Source of the DNA: JBEKTY01 sp049515555
GTDB lineage: Bacteria > Planctomycetota > Planctomycetia > Pirellulales > Thermoguttaceae
DNA length: 18,693 nt
Direction: 5' to 3'
Assembly: GCA_049515555.1 (NCBI GenBank)
Contig: JBEKTY010000159.1
Span: forward strand, 1-18,693
Shown here in pieces: positions 17,901-18,693 of the stretch (positions are counted from its first letter, which is position 1; each line of letters opens with the position of its first letter). The notes under the pieces are model-generated. The model was not told the DNA's origin, searched no databases, and saw only the letters and a program-made list of their open reading frames with translations. The position numbers and the translations under genes were made by a program.

Positions 17901-18499
17901 GTCAGCGGCACCTGGAGGAAACGCTGTCCGGCTCCTTCGCGGATCGGCGCGTGGAGAATCGGCTTGCCGTCCAGCCACGCCTTGGCCGCGTCCAGGGTAA
18001 CCAGCCAGGCCGTAACCCCGATGGGCTTGCCGCAGGTGATGGTGCGGTGCAGGTACAGCACCTCATTGCGGCCCGGCGGCGGCCCGGAAGGAAGCGTATT
18101 GTAGTAGCCGTCGGCCCATTCGGGATGCGCCGTCCATCGCCGCGAAGCGTCGGGTGCGCCGACCACCGGGTACGACCGATAAACCTTATGCAACTCGGCC
18201 GGCCGATTGCCGCGGGCCACAACGTCCTTTTCCGGATCGAAGGCCGTTTCGAACTCGCGCGAGAAAACGCCGTATTCGGCATCTTTGAACGGCCCGACGG
18301 CATGCCAAGGGCCGCAGTGGACTTTCGCGTCGGCTAGCGGCCCACAGGCGGCGCCGGCTCTGGCCTGTTCGAGTTGCCGCGCGTGCGCGAGCAGCGCATC
18401 GACGACCGCCGACGGTTCGCCCGCCGGGAGAATGGACGGAATCAGGAAAATGACCAGGGGCGCCGCCGGCCACCACCTGGTCCGGATCGTTGTCTGCAC
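14945..18499 (-). CDS. Secreted triheme propeller protein resembling hydrazine synthase alpha
   Basis: The frame is open to ATG 18580. I prefer the GTG at 18499 (1184 aa), which begins a textbook signal peptide (MQTTIRTRWWPAAPLVIFLI) and lies downstream of a good promoter. Residues about 63-233 form a jelly-roll typical of planctomycete secreted proteins (WHAVGPF...NEVLYLHRTI...AGENRLLMKI). Residues about 390-720 are a TolB-like propeller (RNLRQITDGDGSDIAPVELP; MFVSNRAG). Residues about 803-855 (PVEEDGSAHFTAPA...TMPGEVQSCHSCH) match the segment preceding a haem in hydrazine-synthase-alpha-type proteins. CxxCH motifs lie at 851-855 (CHSCH), 904-908 (CVRCH) and 1045-1049 (CYDCH), so up to three c-type haems are expected in the periplasm. 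No hydrazine synthase beta or gamma partner is present in the window, so anammox activity is not implied. An electron-transfer or oxidase role is inferred. Confidence 0.85.
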   Translation of the reverse strand: MQTTIRTRWWPAAPLVIFLIPSILPAGEPSAVVDALLAHARQLEQARAGAACGPLADAKVHCGPWHAVGPFKDAEYGVFSREFETAFDPEKDVVARGNRPAELHKVYRSYPVVGAPDASRRWTAHPEWADGYYNTLPSGPPPGRNEVLYLHRTITCGKPIGVTAWLVTLDAAKAWLDGKPILHAPIREGAGQRFLQVPLTIPLKAGENRLLMKIAKCFQTNGFSFAIEGLHPVHSMLTGRPLAHDAGSFDVTNEPYAAAILRTMALPKEDARWLPTGRGAADLKALRDLYQQVKRLDASLKKLRSFRFDVEPLPTYDPPVLAMQRALEKIAPTPGGAAYTARLTPVRDQARAALADYEAGRPGAAGSVVRAAEALERFQKESIRAVGPIVFVRHPTFGRVNAVDPYDTPGRGPASIAVFDPARPDRPRRVIHDEPNGSVWQAGLSYDAQTVLFAARRRNVPGGWHIFEIGTDGRNLRQITDGDGSDIAPVELPNGQIMFVSNRAGNNNVCQANRAGAIYVCRRDGTGIRRVSANTLSDHTPAVMDDGRVMFTRWDYGIDKGVFQRHGVWTMNPDGTHLQLFFGNVKLDPNAFWQCVPVPGRPEVVSTFGGHHAGPYGVVGLLWNRLGIEAPRGEGFRFLTPEHPTYFDGAFWNGYMDPHPLDENEILVSYGGDGGQKSGLYLLDSRGNKTCIWEEAGELGCYSPAAMRPRPRPPVIPMSAGLPDFRYVDPVVAGICPNDSLRGAFLLYDVYEGLQGHVRRGEIKSLQIMELVPKTRPHTGGYAWNVSPTIGRGTFYVRRLIGTVPVEEDGSAHFTAPAVRDISFNVLDGEGRVVEKMGSTTQTMPGEVQSCHSCHVYEKGPPVEARRLPSAARRAASTPSRPDWGTGGIVDYGLVVQPVWDKHCVRCHSGPRPDGNMDLSGDKTRYFNMSYDMLIDRGFIHHVPQNGADQDHTTPKANGSLASRLVTGKYLEAAHYGAALSQDDRQRVYTWIDANVPYYHTYLYTDGGVNGARDRWYAKPHWASNDGLADAWFQKQFAPLFMRRCYDCHRRTVEISDAWLGHNVVTVTSQVWSDITLMDQGLQIEAAAATFGPEYRINLTHPEWSRMLTAPLAREAGGLGFCKGPGGQAVFRGIDDPDYRTMLDALRKGKRMLERNPRVDMLARPDPARPESYAPSLQRSRVVP

Positions 18500-18537
18500 T
18501 TGTCTCACGTATAGAACGCCAACCGATGCGTGGATCA

Positions 18538-18566
18538 ATAGTATCATGCTCCCGGCGCGGATGCAA
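18538..18566 (-). promoter_or_regulatory. Candidate promoter inside the longest open frame
   Basis: The minus strand shows TTGCAT at 18561-18566, a 17-base spacer and TACTAT at 18538-18543. Transcription would start near 18531, downstream of the ATGs at 18580 and 18547 but upstream of the GTGs at 18508 and 18499. This favours the shorter start for the haem-propeller gene. The competing evidence is AGGGGG five bases before ATG 18580. Confidence 0.35.
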
Positions 18567-18580
18567 TCAGCGCATGTCAA

Positions 18581-18693
18581 CCCCCTGAATAATCATGGTC
18601 ACTCCACCGCAAGGGTTATGGAATGCGGCTGCACGCCGAATCAAAATGGCTGTCACACGATGGATCGTTGCCGCTCTCGAACGGGAGAGGGCG
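18581..18693. other. Right edge, mostly non-coding as far as visible
   Basis: Short plus-strand frames open at ATG 18618 (after AAGGG) and ATG 18646 and run off the edge, but too few codons remain to judge either. A small stem (CTCTC at 18674-18678 pairing GAGAG at 18685-18689, extended by GCC/GGC with one bulge) lies at the very end. On the minus strand this is the region upstream of the haem-propeller gene. Confidence 0.3.

Noticed and set aside
14966..18337. A 1123-codon open frame on the plus strand, antisense to the haem-propeller gene
   Set aside because: Its composition is the usual Arg/Ala/Gly/His/Val-rich antisense shadow of GC-rich coding DNA. It has no signal peptide or recognisable motif, while the minus strand carries three CxxCH sites and clear domains.
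14945..18499. Evidence of an anammox organism
   Set aside because: Hydrazine-synthase-alpha-like domains also occur in non-anammox planctomycetes, and no other anammox gene is present in the window.
18670..18692. Small stem at the right edge as an intrinsic terminator
   Set aside because: It is short, has a bulge, and its downstream T-tract cannot be seen because the window ends.
18618..18693. Possible gene start at the right edge (ATG 18618 or ATG 18646)
   Set aside because: Only 16-25 codons are visible, in competing frames, with no recognisable residues.

Overview
The window is GC-rich, compactly coded DNA that looks like a member of the Planctomycetota. This is an inference. It rests on large secreted multi-domain proteins, glycosidase-like TIM-barrel proteins carrying glutamine-amidotransferase-like domains, and a secreted multihaem beta-propeller protein resembling the hydrazine synthase alpha subunit. 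There are no rRNA or tRNA genes, no CRISPR array and no intact mobile element.

Layout. (1) 1-193: the left edge, with a short stretch that looks coding on the minus strand and runs off the window. (2) 194-3166, minus: a 990-aa secreted glycosidase-like protein. (3) 3167-3353: a divergent intergenic region with a plausible promoter for each flanking gene. (4) 3354-6419, plus: a 1021-aa secreted paralogue of the first gene. (5) 6432-10679, plus: a 1415-aa secreted GH42-like protein, 12 bp after the previous stop with a perfect Shine-Dalgarno, so almost certainly in the same operon. (6) 10680-10986: the only gap over 300 bp, holding the decapitated 5' end of a sugar-import ABC ATPase gene and an inverted repeat. 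(7) 10987-14832, minus: a 1281-aa secreted beta-propeller protein with two C-terminal CBM9-like domains. (8) 14945 to about 18499, minus: a roughly 1184-aa secreted protein with a jelly-roll domain, a TolB-like propeller and three CxxCH haem sites. (9) 18500-18693: its promoter region and the right edge.

How the genes may work together. All five large products carry N-terminal export signals, so they act outside the cytoplasm. Three are probable glycan-active barrel proteins, two of them divergent paralogues. One is a propeller with carbohydrate-binding-like domains. One is a c-type cytochrome-like propeller. The truncated sugar ABC ATPase suggests a sugar importer gene once lay here. The simplest reading is an accessory locus for a complex glycan, with an unexplained redox protein. 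The substrate cannot be read from the sequence, and the two convergent halves (3354-10679 and 10987-18499) may be unrelated.
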